A DNA stretch of 64,000 bases from Galeopsis tetrahit (taxonomy: Eukaryota; Streptophyta; Magnoliopsida; Lamiales; Lamiaceae), in NCBI GenBank assembly GCA_963675135.1, contig OY776121.1:74112875-74176874 (forward strand), written 5' to 3'. This document shows, in pieces, positions 23,685-35,340 of the stretch. The translations under genes were made by a program, and so were the position numbers. The notes below the pieces were generated by a model. That model saw only the letters and a list, made by a program, of their open reading frames with translations. It was not told the DNA's origin and ran no database searches. Within the stretch, counting starts at the first letter, position 1, and each line of letters opens with the position of its first letter.

Positions 23685-24635
23685 TTTTAGGCTTTATATT
23701 TGTTGGTTAAAATTAGGCTGCACCTGCACCGTGTGCATATGAGAATTTCTCAATTTTCAATACCGACACTTAAGAATGGTACTTCTCCAATTATTGAAGA
23801 AGCATTGTCTACTGTAATAGTAAACACTCTATCAAGCTCCCATTCTTTCAAACACTTTTCAATTTCCAAACCAATATCTTTACCTTTGTGACTAGAAATT
23901 GTACAAAAATTTAAAATCTTTTTGTTCAATTTTCAATCACTATCAATGTAATGAGCAGTCAAACACATATAATTGATTCTTTGTATAGAAGACCATGTGT
24001 CTATAGTAAGACAAACTCTTTGATTTGAAGATTTCAGCAAAGCTTGATAATTCTTTTCATGCTTGATAATTCTTTTCATTTATGTAGAGCTCAAAGCATG
24101 AAATTGTCCGCCTAGATGGTAGGTCCGCAAGAATTATACATCACATCCTTAAACCCATCATTTTCAACAAATTTGAAAGGCAGCCCATCCACAATAATCA
24201 TCCGACTTATAGATTTTCTAAGCAACTCTTTGTCAAATTTCCAACGTCCTTATAACTACTAGTAACCTCATTAAAGTTTAACAATGTTTGACTAGTTTAT
24301 ATGCTACCAAGGATTTTCTTGCACACACCAATATGATTTTTGAGATTAGTAGTACCGTTTCTTTTTGGATCACAAAAGAACTCTTTTGCGCAATGCATGC
24401 ATCGAGCTTTTCTTTCATTCTCCTCATCCAAGAAAGGAACAAAATGATTCCACACAATTGATCTTTTAGGAATTGCTTTCCGTTTTTTTGGGGATTTGAA
24501 GCTGAAGCGAAGTACGAAGGAGTTGTTGGCGTCCTTCTTCACGCTTTGCTTGCTCTTGAGAAGTAGACATTTGTTGTAAATCAAAACAATAATACAAAAG
24601 GTAAGCAATCTTTATAAAATATACAAAATCTGCTA

Positions 24636-25261
24636 CTCCCTCCATCGAATACTTGAAGACACATTTTACCATTTTGGGTGTCCCATACTTGAAGACACAT
24701 TACCTAAAATAGCAAAAACACTTTTAAACACTCTCCTTAAAACATCACAATATTACAACAAATGTCACTACTTTATTACACTAAAAAGTAACTTTATTAC
24801 TCACTCCGTCCAATTTTATTATGTCCACTTCTTTGGGCACGGGTTTTAATAAATATTGATTAGTTTATTCATAAAATTGATAAGTTGAGGGTATGATGGG
24901 GTATTGTGGGGTCTATTTGTAAATAAATGATTGTTTATGAATAAAGTGTATTTGTAAATAAATGATTGTTTATGAATAAAGTGAATGGCAAAGTGGGTAA
25001 ATAAGTGATAGTAGGAGAGTGAAGATAAAGTAGTATGAATAGTATTATTTCAAAAAAGGGTATGGGCATAATAAAATTGGTCAACCAAAAAAGGAAAGTG
25101 GAATAATGAAATTGGACGGAGGAGGGAGTACTATTTATAAAGTTAAAAAGACTTTACTACCCCCAATTTATCTTACACAATATTAATAAACAATTCATTC
25201 ATTAAAACCGGTGCCCAATTGGTTTGAGCCTTCAAGTATGGAAAGTATGGGACGGAGGGAG
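24636..25261. mobile_element. Stowaway-like MITE containing a nested MITE
   Basis: It starts CTCCCTCCATCG and ends GGACGGAGGGAG with TA on each side (24634-24635, 25262-25263). Inner ends share TACTTGAAGACAC/CTTCAAGTATGG. The inner element lies at 24800-25128. Confidence 0.75.
24800..25128. mobile_element. Stowaway-like MITE nested in another
   Basis: Inverse ends are CTCACTCCGTCCAATTTTAT and ATTGGACGGAGGAGGGAG, flanked by TA (24798-24799, 25129-25130). A short duplication of TTTGTAAATAAATGATTG lies inside. Confidence 0.72.
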
Positions 25262-25361
25262 TATTAAATATGCTAAATAATCTACTGTAAAATAAATTAA
25301 ATAATATGTTACAAAAAAATCTGGAAATATAATTAATATGTTAGTAGTAGAATAAAAGAGA

Positions 25362-26610
25362 AAATTTTAAATGCACACTGTGGACCAAACTAGAATTGCT
25401 GCACACTTTTTTTGTAACTGCTTTCTACTGCCTTCTTTTCTTCTTCTCCTTTCTCTCTCCTATAACTTTTTTTTTTTTTAATCGATTCCTCATCTCTTCT
25501 CTTCTCTTCTCCGTAACACATCTTTTTTCCTTGAATTAATTTCTGATTCATATGTTTTTTTAGTCAGTAAAGTGGTTTCCATAAATAATAGTAACATATT
25601 TACAGAAGTTTTGCTAATTGGTGGAATACATTTGAAACACCAATATCAATAACAGAACGAGTAAAGCTAAAGATAGCACCATTAATGGTTGCTGGACTCC
25701 AAGCTATTTACACTGGCTCAAATTTCTGATTCATATGTAATTTTTATTATTGAAAATTGTCGATATCTTAATTGAAAAATATAGTTTTTATTATTGGAAA
25801 CGGATAGTTATTTTAATTGAAAATGTAATTCTTATTATTGAAAAGTGTAATTATTATTATTGAAAAGTGGTAGATATTTTAATTGAAAAGTGTAATTTTT
25901 ATTATTGAAAAGTAGTAGATATTTTAATATAAAAAGTGTAATTTTTATTATTGAAAAGTGTTAGATTTTGTTATTGAAAAGTGTAATTCTTATTATTGAA
26001 AAGTGGTAGATGTTTTAACTGAAAATTCTCAAAAATGTAATTTTTATTATTGAAAAGTGGTAAATATTTGAACTACTTAAAAATGTAATTCTTATTATTG
26101 AAAAGTGTTAGATGTTTTAACTGAAAAATGTAATTTTTATTATTGAAAAGTGGTAAATATTTTAACTGAAAAGTGTAGATATTTTTAACTGAAAAGTGTA
26201 ATTGTTATTATTGAAAAGTGGTAGATTTGGTCAGTGAAAAGTGTAATTCTTATTATTGAAAAGTGGTAGATATTTTGTAGTGTTAAAATATAATTATTAT
26301 TGAAAAATGGTCACAGATTTTTGTAGAATTAAAATATAATTATTAAAAAAATATTTAGTTACAAATTTTAGTTATTAAAAAAAAATTAAAAATTTTAGTG
26401 TTAAAATATAATTATTAAAAAAAAATTAGTTACAAGAAATTTAAAGAAAGATGTTACCCAATTCGAAGTTGTGACCTTTGTACACAGTTTAGGATGATGT
26501 AACCACTTGCACAGCAGTTACTTTAATTCAAATTTTTGGTTTAAACCATATATATTGGTTTGACATATGCATTAGTGTGACGTGCACACTATGCACAGGA
26601 GACCAACTCT
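25362..26610. mobile_element. Mutator-like relative with TGAAAAGTG minisatellite
   Basis: The right end CAGGAGACCAACTCT is the exact inverse of AGAGTTGGTCTCCTG at 22217-22231. The left border (AAATGCACACTGTGGACC near 25372) is approximate and I found no clear target duplication. A tRNA-like stretch in reverse orientation lies near 26455-26525. It therefore has the same internal parts as 22218-23751 in opposite orientation. Confidence 0.5.
25735..26320. repeat. Minisatellite, core TTATTATTGAAAAGTG
   Basis: About eighteen units alternate TTATTATTGAAAAGTGG with TAGATATTTTAATTGAAAAGTG, with a period of about 25-45 bp. It is the same array type as at 22440-22930 on the other strand. Confidence 0.85.
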
Positions 26611-26892
26611 ATCTAAAAATTCCAAAACATAGCATATATAACTTAAATAAAAAGGCATTCAAGTAAAGCAAAAGAAACGTTCCAAAATAAAACTAGCATA
26701 TATAACTTAAATAAAAAGGCATTCAAGTAAAGCACTGTGGTGGTGGAAGAGCCGAAGACAACGAAGAAGAGAGGCAGAACATACTGTGGTGTGGAAGTAG
26801 GGGAGGGAAAAGAAACGTGGTGGAAGTAGGGGAGGTAGTAGAAATGGAAAAGAAACGGCAGAAATGGAAATGAGTGTTTAGAATCTAGGGTT

Positions 26893-26924
<32 letters not shown>

Positions 26925-26943
26925 TTATTAATTAATTATATTA

Positions 26944-27177
26944 CTCCCTCCATCCGCCTATAAGTTTCCCATTTTACCATTTTAGTCTGTCTGTCTATAA
27001 GCTTCTCATACCCTTTTTAGTAAATACTTTTTCTTACACTTCACTTTATATTTTACTTTTTCTCTCTATCTTTCTCCTTCTACCAATCAAATCACTTGTA
27101 CTATATCTATTATTTAATCACTTTTCTTAATCTATGTGCCAAAAAGTAGCGGAAAACTTATAGGCGGACGGAGGGAG
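26944..27177. mobile_element. Stowaway MITE, 234 bp
   Basis: Ends are CTCCCTCCATCCGCCTATAA and the inverse TTATAGGCGGACGGAGGGAG, flanked by TA. The same family and length occurs at 51661-51894. Confidence 0.85.
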
Positions 27178-28777
27178 TAATATTTATTTATAGTTTGGTC
27201 GGTTCGGTTTATTCGGTTTTTAGAAAATATAAACCGAACCGAAAAAACTGAAATTTTAAAAAATTTCAACCGAACCGAACCGAACAACCGAATAAACCGA
27301 ACCAAATAAACCAAAATTCGTCGGTTCGGTTCGATTTTTCGATTTTATGCCCACCCCTAATGCTATATACCCCTCTAGCTTTGTTAATGTTAAGTATACT
27401 CCCCCTACTCATTTATTAATTTAATATTCGTGTAAAATACTCAATTTGTCTTTTTAGTAAAACATTCATTAGATAAATACGTTTCCCTTAAAATTGAAAA
27501 TCTAACCCTAATTTTTACAACGGCCGCCGCCACCTTCGACATTTTCATAAACAAATCAGAAATTAAAAAAAATATATAAAACTTATAAAAAAATCTCAAT
27601 TTTTTAATATAAATTTCGACATACCAATGTCGACCATATACATTTTCGTCGACAACAGTTTATCGACGGGAGTGTATATGGTCGACAGTGGATTGTCGAA
27701 ATAAAAAAAAATAAAAAAATTTCATCAATTTTAGGTCGATCGTATACACTTTCGTCGATAAATTGTTATTGACGGGAGTGTATATAGTCGATCCTGATGT
27801 GTCGAATTTTTATTTTTTTTAAAAAAGAGACATACCATTAACGCCGATTGATGCACCCCTAAAATTGATGCACCCCTAAAATTGATGCACTCCCCCGATT
27901 GATGCACCCCTAAAATTGATTTAGGATAGATGTACCCCTCGACTTGTTCTAAATACCCTTTTGTCTTTAAAAAACAATTTACTAGACACCCCCAAAATCC
28001 TAATTTCTCTTCTTTTCTTCTTCCTCTCTTTCACCTTCCCCACCCCATTTCTCACCCTCCGCCTTCCGTGGCCGCTGTGCCGCCAAACCCCCTCTTCTCT
28101 CTTCCTCTCCCTTCCTTCTGCCTTTTTTTTTTTTTTACTTTTTTACCTCCCTCCACCTCCGCCTCCCGCCCCATCCACAATCACTCTGTCTGCTCTCTCC
28201 CTCTCTCTTTTCTACAGTATTTTTTTTTTTTCTGCAAAAAACTCTACTCCCACCCCCTCACGAACTCATCCCTCCCCCTACCACCTCACTGCCTACCATC
28301 CATCCAACCAAGCCCCCAACCCCCTCAAAAAAAAAAAAAAAAACCTCACGCTGCTCTCCCACTCCCTCACGCACGCAACTCTTCCCCTACCAAAAAAAAT
28401 GCCAAGAAATTGGATTTTTTTCAACAGTTGATCGATCATATACACAGTGACGGAGCCAGGAATTTGGTATAGGGGACTCAATAACATTGCTATAAAAATA
28501 AAATAATATTAAAATATGTAATCATTTTTTTTATTATATTATAGTCCAAACATTTCAAACTATATTAATATTATAGTTTATAAAATATACTCTTTCCGTC
28601 TCGTGGTATCTGACATACTTTGATCGATTCAATTTTTAAGAAAATAGGATTTAGTGTTGTGTAAAGTAAAATAAATGAGAAGTGTTTTGAGTTATTTAGT
28701 GAAGTTTAGAAAAAATAAAATGAAGTTTTGATGATATCAATAAAAAAAAAAAAGTGTACAATTAATCTCGGGACAAA
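27178..28777. other. Repeat-rich intergenic DNA
   Basis: 27190-27360 is a fragment of the CCGAAC-filled hAT MITE family. 27620-27830 carries inverted GTCGAC/TATACAC stretches (two related hairpins). 27848-27925 has four units of TTGATGCACCCCTAAAA. 27980-28430 is a pyrimidine-rich tract whose long ORFs are compositional only. One end of a GACGGAGCCAGG-type Mutator-like MITE is at about 28446. Confidence 0.55.
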
Positions 28778-29738
28778 CACTACAAAATAATGGCCAGAAG
28801 GCAACGGCAAAAGGCAACGGCAGGCTACCGTTGCCAATTGACAACGGCATTGATAACGGGAAGGAAAAAGGCGACGGGGGCGGGTGCCGTTGCCTTAAGG
28901 CAACGGATAAGGCAACGGGAGTGGGGCCCGTTGCAAAAAGGCGACGGCATATATGGCCCGTTGCCAAAAGGCGACGGCAATGGGCCCCGTTGCCATTTGG
29001 TAACGGGCCCCCACTCGCTAAAAGGCAACGGCAGTAGGCCCGTTGCCTTTGCCGTCGCCCTAATTTAATTAAAAAATTCATTTAATGTATCCAAGTCAAA
29101 TGAGATATTGATTATTGAGTTGGCATATATTTAAATTAATCAAATTTTACAATAAAACTAACCACATAAATTAATTAAATCATGTCATAATTTTCTCATG
29201 TTCGATAATAAGAAAATGCAATAATTAGAAGAAAATTATATAGAAGTAAGGTAATTCTAAATAAAGAAATTTAAAATTTTATGTATATTTAAAAAATTAT
29301 TTATTTAATTAATAAATTATAAGTTTACGCGTAAAATGCGGGTCTTACACTAGTTCATAATAAATATCACAAAATTGATTCTATGGATATAATATCTTAA
29401 TTTTTGTTTTAAAAATGACGAAAATTTTAATAAAATCTTGAATTAAAATTTAACATGAAATTTTAGAAATTATTACTAACATACTATATATTATTGATAT
29501 ATTCAATTAAAAACACGATAAAATTCTATGTATAAAATGAACATATATAAATATTGGCTGACGAATAATAATTCATAACATAATACAATATAAAATAATT
29601 AAATATACATGAAAAATTAAAATTAATATCAAAATGATGATCTATAAGGTTCAAATATATTAGATCAATTTTTTTTTTCAAACAATTTTAATACTAACTT
29701 AATTATCACATTAATGTAATTTTTGATATAGTTATCCT

Positions 29739-30263
29739 TAGGGGTGTAAGTGAGTCGAGCCTACTTGCGAGCTACTCGTGCTCGACTCGAAAAAAGATCG
29801 AAATCGATTCGAAGTTAATCGAGTCGAGTCGAGTTTCGAGCTACTCAAGTAGCTACCGAGTTCGAGTTCGAGCTCATAAATACTCGGCTCGAAAGGCTCG
29901 CGAGCCTAATCGAGCTTGAACAATATTTACTATTTTGCCATTAATATATAATTTATATTTATATACGAGTAATCGAGTCGAGTCGAACCGAACCGAGTCG
30001 AGCTTGAGTTTATTTTACAAAAAAATATGTTTTAAAATTAATTTTGAAAATTAGATAGGTAATCGAGTCGAGTCGAGCCGAGCTCGAGTTTATCGAGTTT
30101 CTTATCGAGTCGAGCTCGATCTTCAAAATTTTAGGCTCGACCGAGTCGACTCGAGTATCGAGCTTCGAGTATAACAATCGAGTTGGATACACATATCATT
30201 CATATATTTAAAAAAATAATAACTCAGCACTTCTCGACTCGACTCGGCTCGTTTACACCCCTA
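29739..30263. mobile_element. hAT-type MITE filled with TCGAG motifs
   Basis: Ends TAGGGGTGTAAGTGAGTC and inverse CTCGTTTACACCCCTA are flanked by GTTATCCT/GTTATACT (29731-29738, 30264-30271), an 8-bp duplication with one change. The interior is dominated by GAGTCGAGTCGAG and CTCGACTCG. A stretch inside (30186-30224) repeats just outside (30278-30310), which suggests a local copying event. Confidence 0.8.
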
Positions 30264-30730
30264 GTTATACTTAATACACATATCATTCATATATTTAAAA
30301 AAATAATAACTAAATAAGTTGGGTGAATTGAGAAGAGAAAAAACTCTTACGTACGCATATAAATTTAAAATGAACTCGTTAATTATGGCACGGGATCTCC
30401 TGTTACACTACTCGGATGAAGGACACGTGTCATGAGAGAGAATATGAGGATGGAGAACACTAGGCATGTATTTTATATGAATGTATGTTTTAATTAATTA
30501 ATTAAGTTATATGAATTTATTTGTTAATTAGGGTGTTAGAATTATATATATAATTGTGTTATGTCTATATATGAATTTATTTGTTAATTAGGGTGTTAGA
30601 ATAATTATAATTAGATTATATTTGGAATTATATTAATTAATTTTAATAGAGTTGGAGGAATGAGACGTTGGTTGTTAATTTGTGTGTTGTAGACGTACGT
30701 CGATTGACATGATGAATTATTCAAGTCGTA

Positions 30731-31090
30731 GTTGGATGTAATTATAATGTTGTGAATTGAAAATTAGAATGAATTTAAATGATGTGATTAGAATAAATTT
30801 ACATGTATAATCGAAAATAATTATACTCAATGTTGTATGTAATTATAATGTTGTGAATTGAAAATTAGAATGAATTTAAATGATGTGATTATAATAAATT
30901 TACATGTATAATAGAAAATAATTATACTCAATGTTGTATGTAATTATAATGTTGTGAATTGAAAATTAGAATGAATTTAAATGATGTGATTAGAATAAAT
31001 TTACATGTATAATCGAAAATAATTATATTCAATGTTGTATGTAATTATAATGTTGTGAATTGAAAATTAGAATGAATTTAAATGTTGTAT
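30731..31090. repeat. 101-bp tandem repeat, about 3.5 units
   Basis: The marker TGTTGTATGT recurs at 30831, 30932 and 31033. Each unit includes TAATTATAATGTTGTGAATT and AATGAATTTAAATGATGTG. The last unit is shortened. It lies inside the CACTA element. Confidence 0.9.
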
Positions 31091-31323
31091 ATTGAAGATT
31101 AGAATAAATTTAAATAGTGTAAATTAATTAATGATACCGTAATTAAATTATTTAATTTGAAACACATTATAATTTAGTTAATTCTCGTTTAGAAATAAAT
31201 ATGATATGCTTTGACAATTTAATAAGCAACAATTAAACTTAAAATGGATTGAAATAAAGAATTGAAACTAAAATTAAATTGAATATATATTAATTGTGTT
31301 CACAACATGACGACTAAAGCTCC

Positions 31324-31396
31324 TAGCCTAAACGGCACACAGGGGGCGCCCAAAACTCTACAGGACCGAGAGGTCCCGTGTTCGAAACCCAGCTGG
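31324..31396 (+). other. tRNA-like module 1 in CACTA element
   Basis: TAGCCTAAACGG resembles an A box and GTGTTCGAAACCC a B box about 50 bp downstream, the spacing of a tRNA-derived pol III promoter. It sits just inside the right subterminal repeat array. Confidence 0.5.
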
Positions 31397-31416
31397 AGCG
31401 AAAAATCGCGAATATT

Positions 31417-31489
31417 GGTGGCCTAATGGTGGGGGGGTGTGTTGGTTGCTTAAAAGACCTGGGTTCGAAACCCAGGTTCTCATTTTTTT
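31417..31489 (+). other. tRNA-like module 2 in CACTA element
   Basis: TGGCCTAATGGTGG fits an A box. CTGGGTTCGAAACCCAG forms a perfect T arm (5-bp stem, 7-base loop). A run of seven T follows as a possible pol III terminator. The middle does not fold as a normal anticodon arm that I can see. Confidence 0.55.
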
Positions 31490-32338
31490 AAAGGTAACAA
31501 AAAGGCGACGGCCTTGGCAACGGCTGGGCCCCGTTGCGAAAAGGCGACGGCCTCCACGCCCTTGCCAAAAGGCGACGGCCATATACCGTTGCCAAAAGGC
31601 AACGGTTTTTCCAAAGGCCGTTGCCTATAAAATAGCAACGCCCATATTGGCAACGGCGGAGTGCCGTTGCCTTTGCCGTTGCCTTCTTCATTAGTGAGGG
31701 GGAATCCGTTGCCTTCCCCCTCGCCATTTTCACTATTTTTTGTAGTGAAATGAAATAGTATATTACAGGTATTTTCATATATAAATATGCAAACTTTTGA
31801 ACAAACAAAAGAACAAATATTGAAATAACAAGGGTAAATTTCTAATAGAGTCATTTCACTCATAATTTTATCTAATAGAACCTAGAGCTTTTTTTTTTTT
31901 TTTTGTCTAATTGATTCAAATTGAAATTTCTAAGACACTTATACCATTTTATTAATTTGAATAAATTCGAAATAATTAATTCAAATAATTAAGTCAACTA
32001 AATCTTCTATTTAACTATTAACAGAGCATCTTGAAAACAGCAAGATTTAAGCAGCTTCCAAAATTTAAAAAAATTCCCAAAAAGTAGATATCCCCATTAT
32101 TTCGTTTCATTTGGTTCAACTTTGAGATTTTAGCATATGAAAGATTAACACAACATAAATGAAAAAAACATACAGTTATGCAATAATAAGTGAATATGAT
32201 AATGTGTATTATAGTGCATATTACAGAATCTATGGTATTATAGTGAATATAGACAATGTTCCATGCATTTGTGTATGAATATGTATATGCATATTGAAGT
32301 GCAATCTGATAATATGTATATTGAAGTGCATATGGAGA

Positions 32339-32461
32339 AAATTCTCTTAACTTTTTCAAAACAAGCAATGACGTTCCATCTTTTCCAACGGCAGCAGCGG
32401 CGGCGTATTTCATTTCCGCCACCTTCCGCCTAATCTCTTTCCCTGTCTTCGACTCCATCAA
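32339..32461 (-). pseudogene. Possible glycosyltransferase C-terminal fragment
   Basis: A short minus-strand stretch reads MMESKTGKEIRRKVAEMKYA, then AAAAVGKDGTSLLVLKKL. This pattern resembles the C-terminal helix region of plant UDP-glycosyltransferases (GKEIR.RV.E, A....G.DGSS...L). Nothing upstream supports a full gene and the frame then runs into AT-rich DNA. I treat it as a relic or captured exon; the assignment is weak. Confidence 0.35.
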
Positions 32462-33839
32462 CTCTCATCGCAAGCAGCTACTACAGTAGATCACCAAAAC
32501 AGAGCACCGCCTAACAAATCCATAAACCCGCCTCAACGACTTGGAACAACGAAAATCAAATCGTCAAAGCAGAGAATTGATCGACGAAACAAGCAATCCA
32601 TTGCATTCGAAGGTGAAGGGAAAGCGAATCACAAATTCATGAACAGTGGAGCGGTTACCAAAACTGAATCCGCACAGTGAAGAGGATCCGAGATGAACCT
32701 CTTATTCTGATTTCATTGCATATCCGATACTCAGAAATTGAAACTGAAGATGGAATTTGAGAAATTTTATTATTTTGATTTCAGTGCATAACAAAGAATC
32801 TGAGATTTTAATTTTCGAATTTGGAAAGTCAGTGACTTTCTGGTAACATAACCTAAATTCTAGGAATTGACTAGCTGCACATTTTATGGAATTTCAAAAA
32901 TTCGAGTTAGTTTTAAATCACGAAATTAATTTAAATAATTAGGTTAAGGGTAGTATGGGTTTTTTGGCTTTCATTTGACTCTATTAGAAAATTATTAAAG
33001 TTGGTGTTTCTATTTGCTTAAGGGGTGGTAATAGTGACTCTATTAGGGAATAATCTCAAATAACAATAACAATCCAATAAAATTTTGTATCTGCTTTTTT
33101 TCAATAAAATTTTAATGTATGCTTAATTCAGATACAAGTGTATGGTTAAAGTTGTACACTATTTTTATTTATCAAATTTTCAGAAACGGCTGGATGGACG
33201 GATTAAAGTTAGCAAACGCCCCCTAAAGTGGGCATCTGCGCCGTCGCACTACTGAGAGGAATGACCTTAAAACTTCTGAGTCCATCGGAACAATGTACAT
33301 ATCGCGCACCCATGCTGCACCCAAGGGACAATGGCACTCCTCTATTTTTGGAGCGTCAGAAATATAGCTTCCAACCAACGCAAATTTGTACGATTAGAAT
33401 ATTTGAAGTTGAAGCCATATATGTCTGGTATGAACGAAGCTACTCTTGATCCATCTCAACTTCTTATACAATTATTGATAACCCCCTCCTTTTTGTATTC
33501 TTTTATAGATTATGATATTGGTTTGTCTATATATTTAATTTAGTTGTATGTGATGATGTGAATGTTGAGAGTTTATAGTATACTGATTAACCTCATAAGG
33601 ATTACATTTATTTTCTATAAATTCTTCGCACACATGTAGTTCTTTAGTTTTTTCTGAAGAATTTTTCGCTTTGTTTTGGATTTACAGAATACATATTCTA
33701 GAATAGATGAGAGTTTCTACATTGATAAATCAAATACTCCTTATTTAGGTACTTATTCTAATAAGGTAGAAACTCTCAACGATTCTATAATATGTAGTTA
33801 TTACCTTAATCCATCTAAGCCGCTTACAAATTTTTTGAG

Positions 33840-34203
33840 TCACAGCCGAATATTCAAAGGAAAAAGGGGGTTCAAGCTAGCTGTTTGTATTTGGAACGGG
33901 ATAGTTTGGTTAATATGGAAATGGCGGAATGATCATATCTTCAAAAACAAGGAAATAGGCTTCGAGAGGATGATGTGGGATTTCAAAGCAAGAACGTGAA
34001 GTTGGGTAGTGAAGGATGACAACAGCAGGAATGGCACCTATGTTGAATGGGTTTCAAACCCACGAAAACTACTGAATCTTTAAACATTTTCAAGCATTCA
34101 GGATGTGATCCTTATTTTCTCATTGTGACATCTATCATGCTACCTGTGACCACTTGAATTGAATTTCTTATATCAATAGAGTGGTTTTTGTCTAATAAAA
34201 AAA
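33840..34203 (+). pseudogene. LINE reverse-transcriptase ORF, C-terminal tail
   Basis: The frame contains FKLAVCIWNGIVWLIWKWRN, then DHIFKN and a conserved Trp-rich end (SWVVK), which matches the region after the zinc-binding domain of plant non-LTR reverse transcriptases. A stop at 33997-33999 interrupts it. A 3' untranslated region follows and ends in AATAAAAAAAGG at 34203. The rest of the LINE is absent (5' truncated). Confidence 0.65.
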
Positions 34204-35340
34204 GGTATGTCTTCTCAGTTCTGCACTATGTTTCTTCAGTGTCTTGTGTTTTTTACTCCTTATTTAATACGAGTATAATTTAAATTTTAACAACGAATTA
34301 TAAAAATATGGATTTAACATCATTCTCTCCTGCCCTTCACTCTCTCTAATTTTATCATCATTTTGAAGACATTAAAAGTTGGTTTGAGTTTTGATATTTT
34401 GACATTTATTGAAGAGTTAACAGTTTCAACTGGATTATCCATTCAACAACGGAGGCTTCATTTTTTTGAGTTTTCATTCGATATTTGTACATTTCTCTTG
34501 GAATTTATCTCGCTGAAATGACTATCTGGGTTGGATTGATATTTTTTTTTTCCATTTGATAATTTCAGTGATTAGAAAATTGTTATAACTTTTCTTTAAT
34601 TTGGATCTCTTGGATCGGATTTGGATACTATTTTTATGTTCTTTAATCAAATGTGCTATGTAAATTATGTATATTTGAGTCATGCATTGAAAATTTGAAA
34701 TGTTATTTCTTAATCCTTATAGGTGAAATATCTTACTGAGTATCTAACTTTGATGCATAGTTGGAGAAAATTGTGTGTTTATCATGGAAATGTATACTAT
34801 CTTTCTCACAGTAAATCATCTTCTCTGATTATAAAGTTTTTGTTTATGTGGTTACAGTTGTAAATTTTGTATGTTCCAAACTCAATAGATATGAAGTGCT
34901 AAATCGAAAGATATCATTTCGATTATATTTTAGTTTATATAGTTTTAACCTTTTTTTTTTTTTTTATATTTTAAATATCGATTATATTTTAGTTTATATA
35001 GTAATTAATTGTACACTTTATTGTTTATTGTTCAAATGTCTCAATAATTTTATTTTTTTAGAGGATGTCTAATAATTTAGACACCCTAAAATAGTAAATT
35101 CTTTGCCAATTTTATTATTACAATATTTATAATTTTATAGAAAACATCATTGAAGTGAATTAGATAAATTAAATTAAGCTCATTTCTTCAATTTATATTA
35201 TAAAAATAAGTGCTAACATTATTCAATCCAATCCTCCCTAATTACGATTTATTAATAGTCGATTTATTAATAGTGTCACAATATTTATTCTCTACTAATA
35301 ATATTCTTAAATATTCTTAATCCGTGCATCGCACGGGTGA
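34204..35340. other. AT-rich DNA, no gene
   Basis: No coding sequence is recognised. A duplicated segment, CGATTATATTTTAGTTTATA, lies at about 34919 and 34979, and two short perfect tandem duplications lie at 35259-35290. Confidence 0.5.

Larger units (their letters stand above)
22218..23751. mobile_element. Mutator-like element with minisatellite and captured DNA
   Basis: The insertion is delimited by the direct repeat AATTTTCAA (22209-22217 and 23752-23760). It splits the hAT pseudogene at a point where the paralogous copy is continuous, so the borders are secure. A 9-bp duplication indicates Mutator-like transposition. The ends begin GAGTTGGTCTCC and (inverse) GAGAAATTCTCA, so inverted repeats are weak. 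Inside are a tRNA-like stretch (about 22280-22345), a TGAAAAGTG-type minisatellite and a possible captured gene fragment. There is no transposase. Confidence 0.75.
21176..24608 (-). pseudogene. hAT transposase pseudogene, minus-strand copy with BED finger
   Basis: Read from 24608 leftwards, the first part has a BED-type zinc finger (VWNHFVPFLDEENERKARC, CMHC, TTNLKNHIGVCKK). The central region follows (TIDTWSS, ILNFCTISSHKGKDIGLEIE). At 23752 it is interrupted by a Mutator-like insertion and resumes at 22217, with ELCAMAMRMKAKFD, ILDPRYKLD and MYEGELGASIANVVKDQLYS. Many stops and several direct duplications (for example 21779/21857) make it a pseudogene. It resembles plant BED-containing hAT transposases such as the RICESLEEPER group. 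Confidence 0.82.
28778..31747. mobile_element. Non-autonomous CACTA element with GGCAACGG arrays
   Basis: The 2970-bp element starts CACTACAAAATAATGGC and ends in the inverse of CACTACAAAAAATAGTG, with AAA on each side (28775-28777, 31748-31750). About 280 bp at each end is filled with GGCAACGGC/GGCGACGG repeats in both orientations. There is no transposase. It contains a hAT MITE (29739-30263), a 101-bp tandem array and two tRNA-like modules. 29395-29735 plus 30270-30360 matches parts of the MITE at 60711-61641. Confidence 0.88.

Noticed and set aside
27930..28472. 180-residue ORF rich in Pro/Ser/Leu/Phe
   Set aside because: The DNA is a pyrimidine-rich low-complexity tract; overlapping frames are also open and no conserved motif is present.
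28737..29081. Several overlapping ORFs on both strands
   Set aside because: They are translations of the GGCAACGG array of the CACTA element.
31358..31863. ORFs in both directions near the CACTA right end
   Set aside because: Again repeat-derived, and they cross the tRNA-like modules and the element border.
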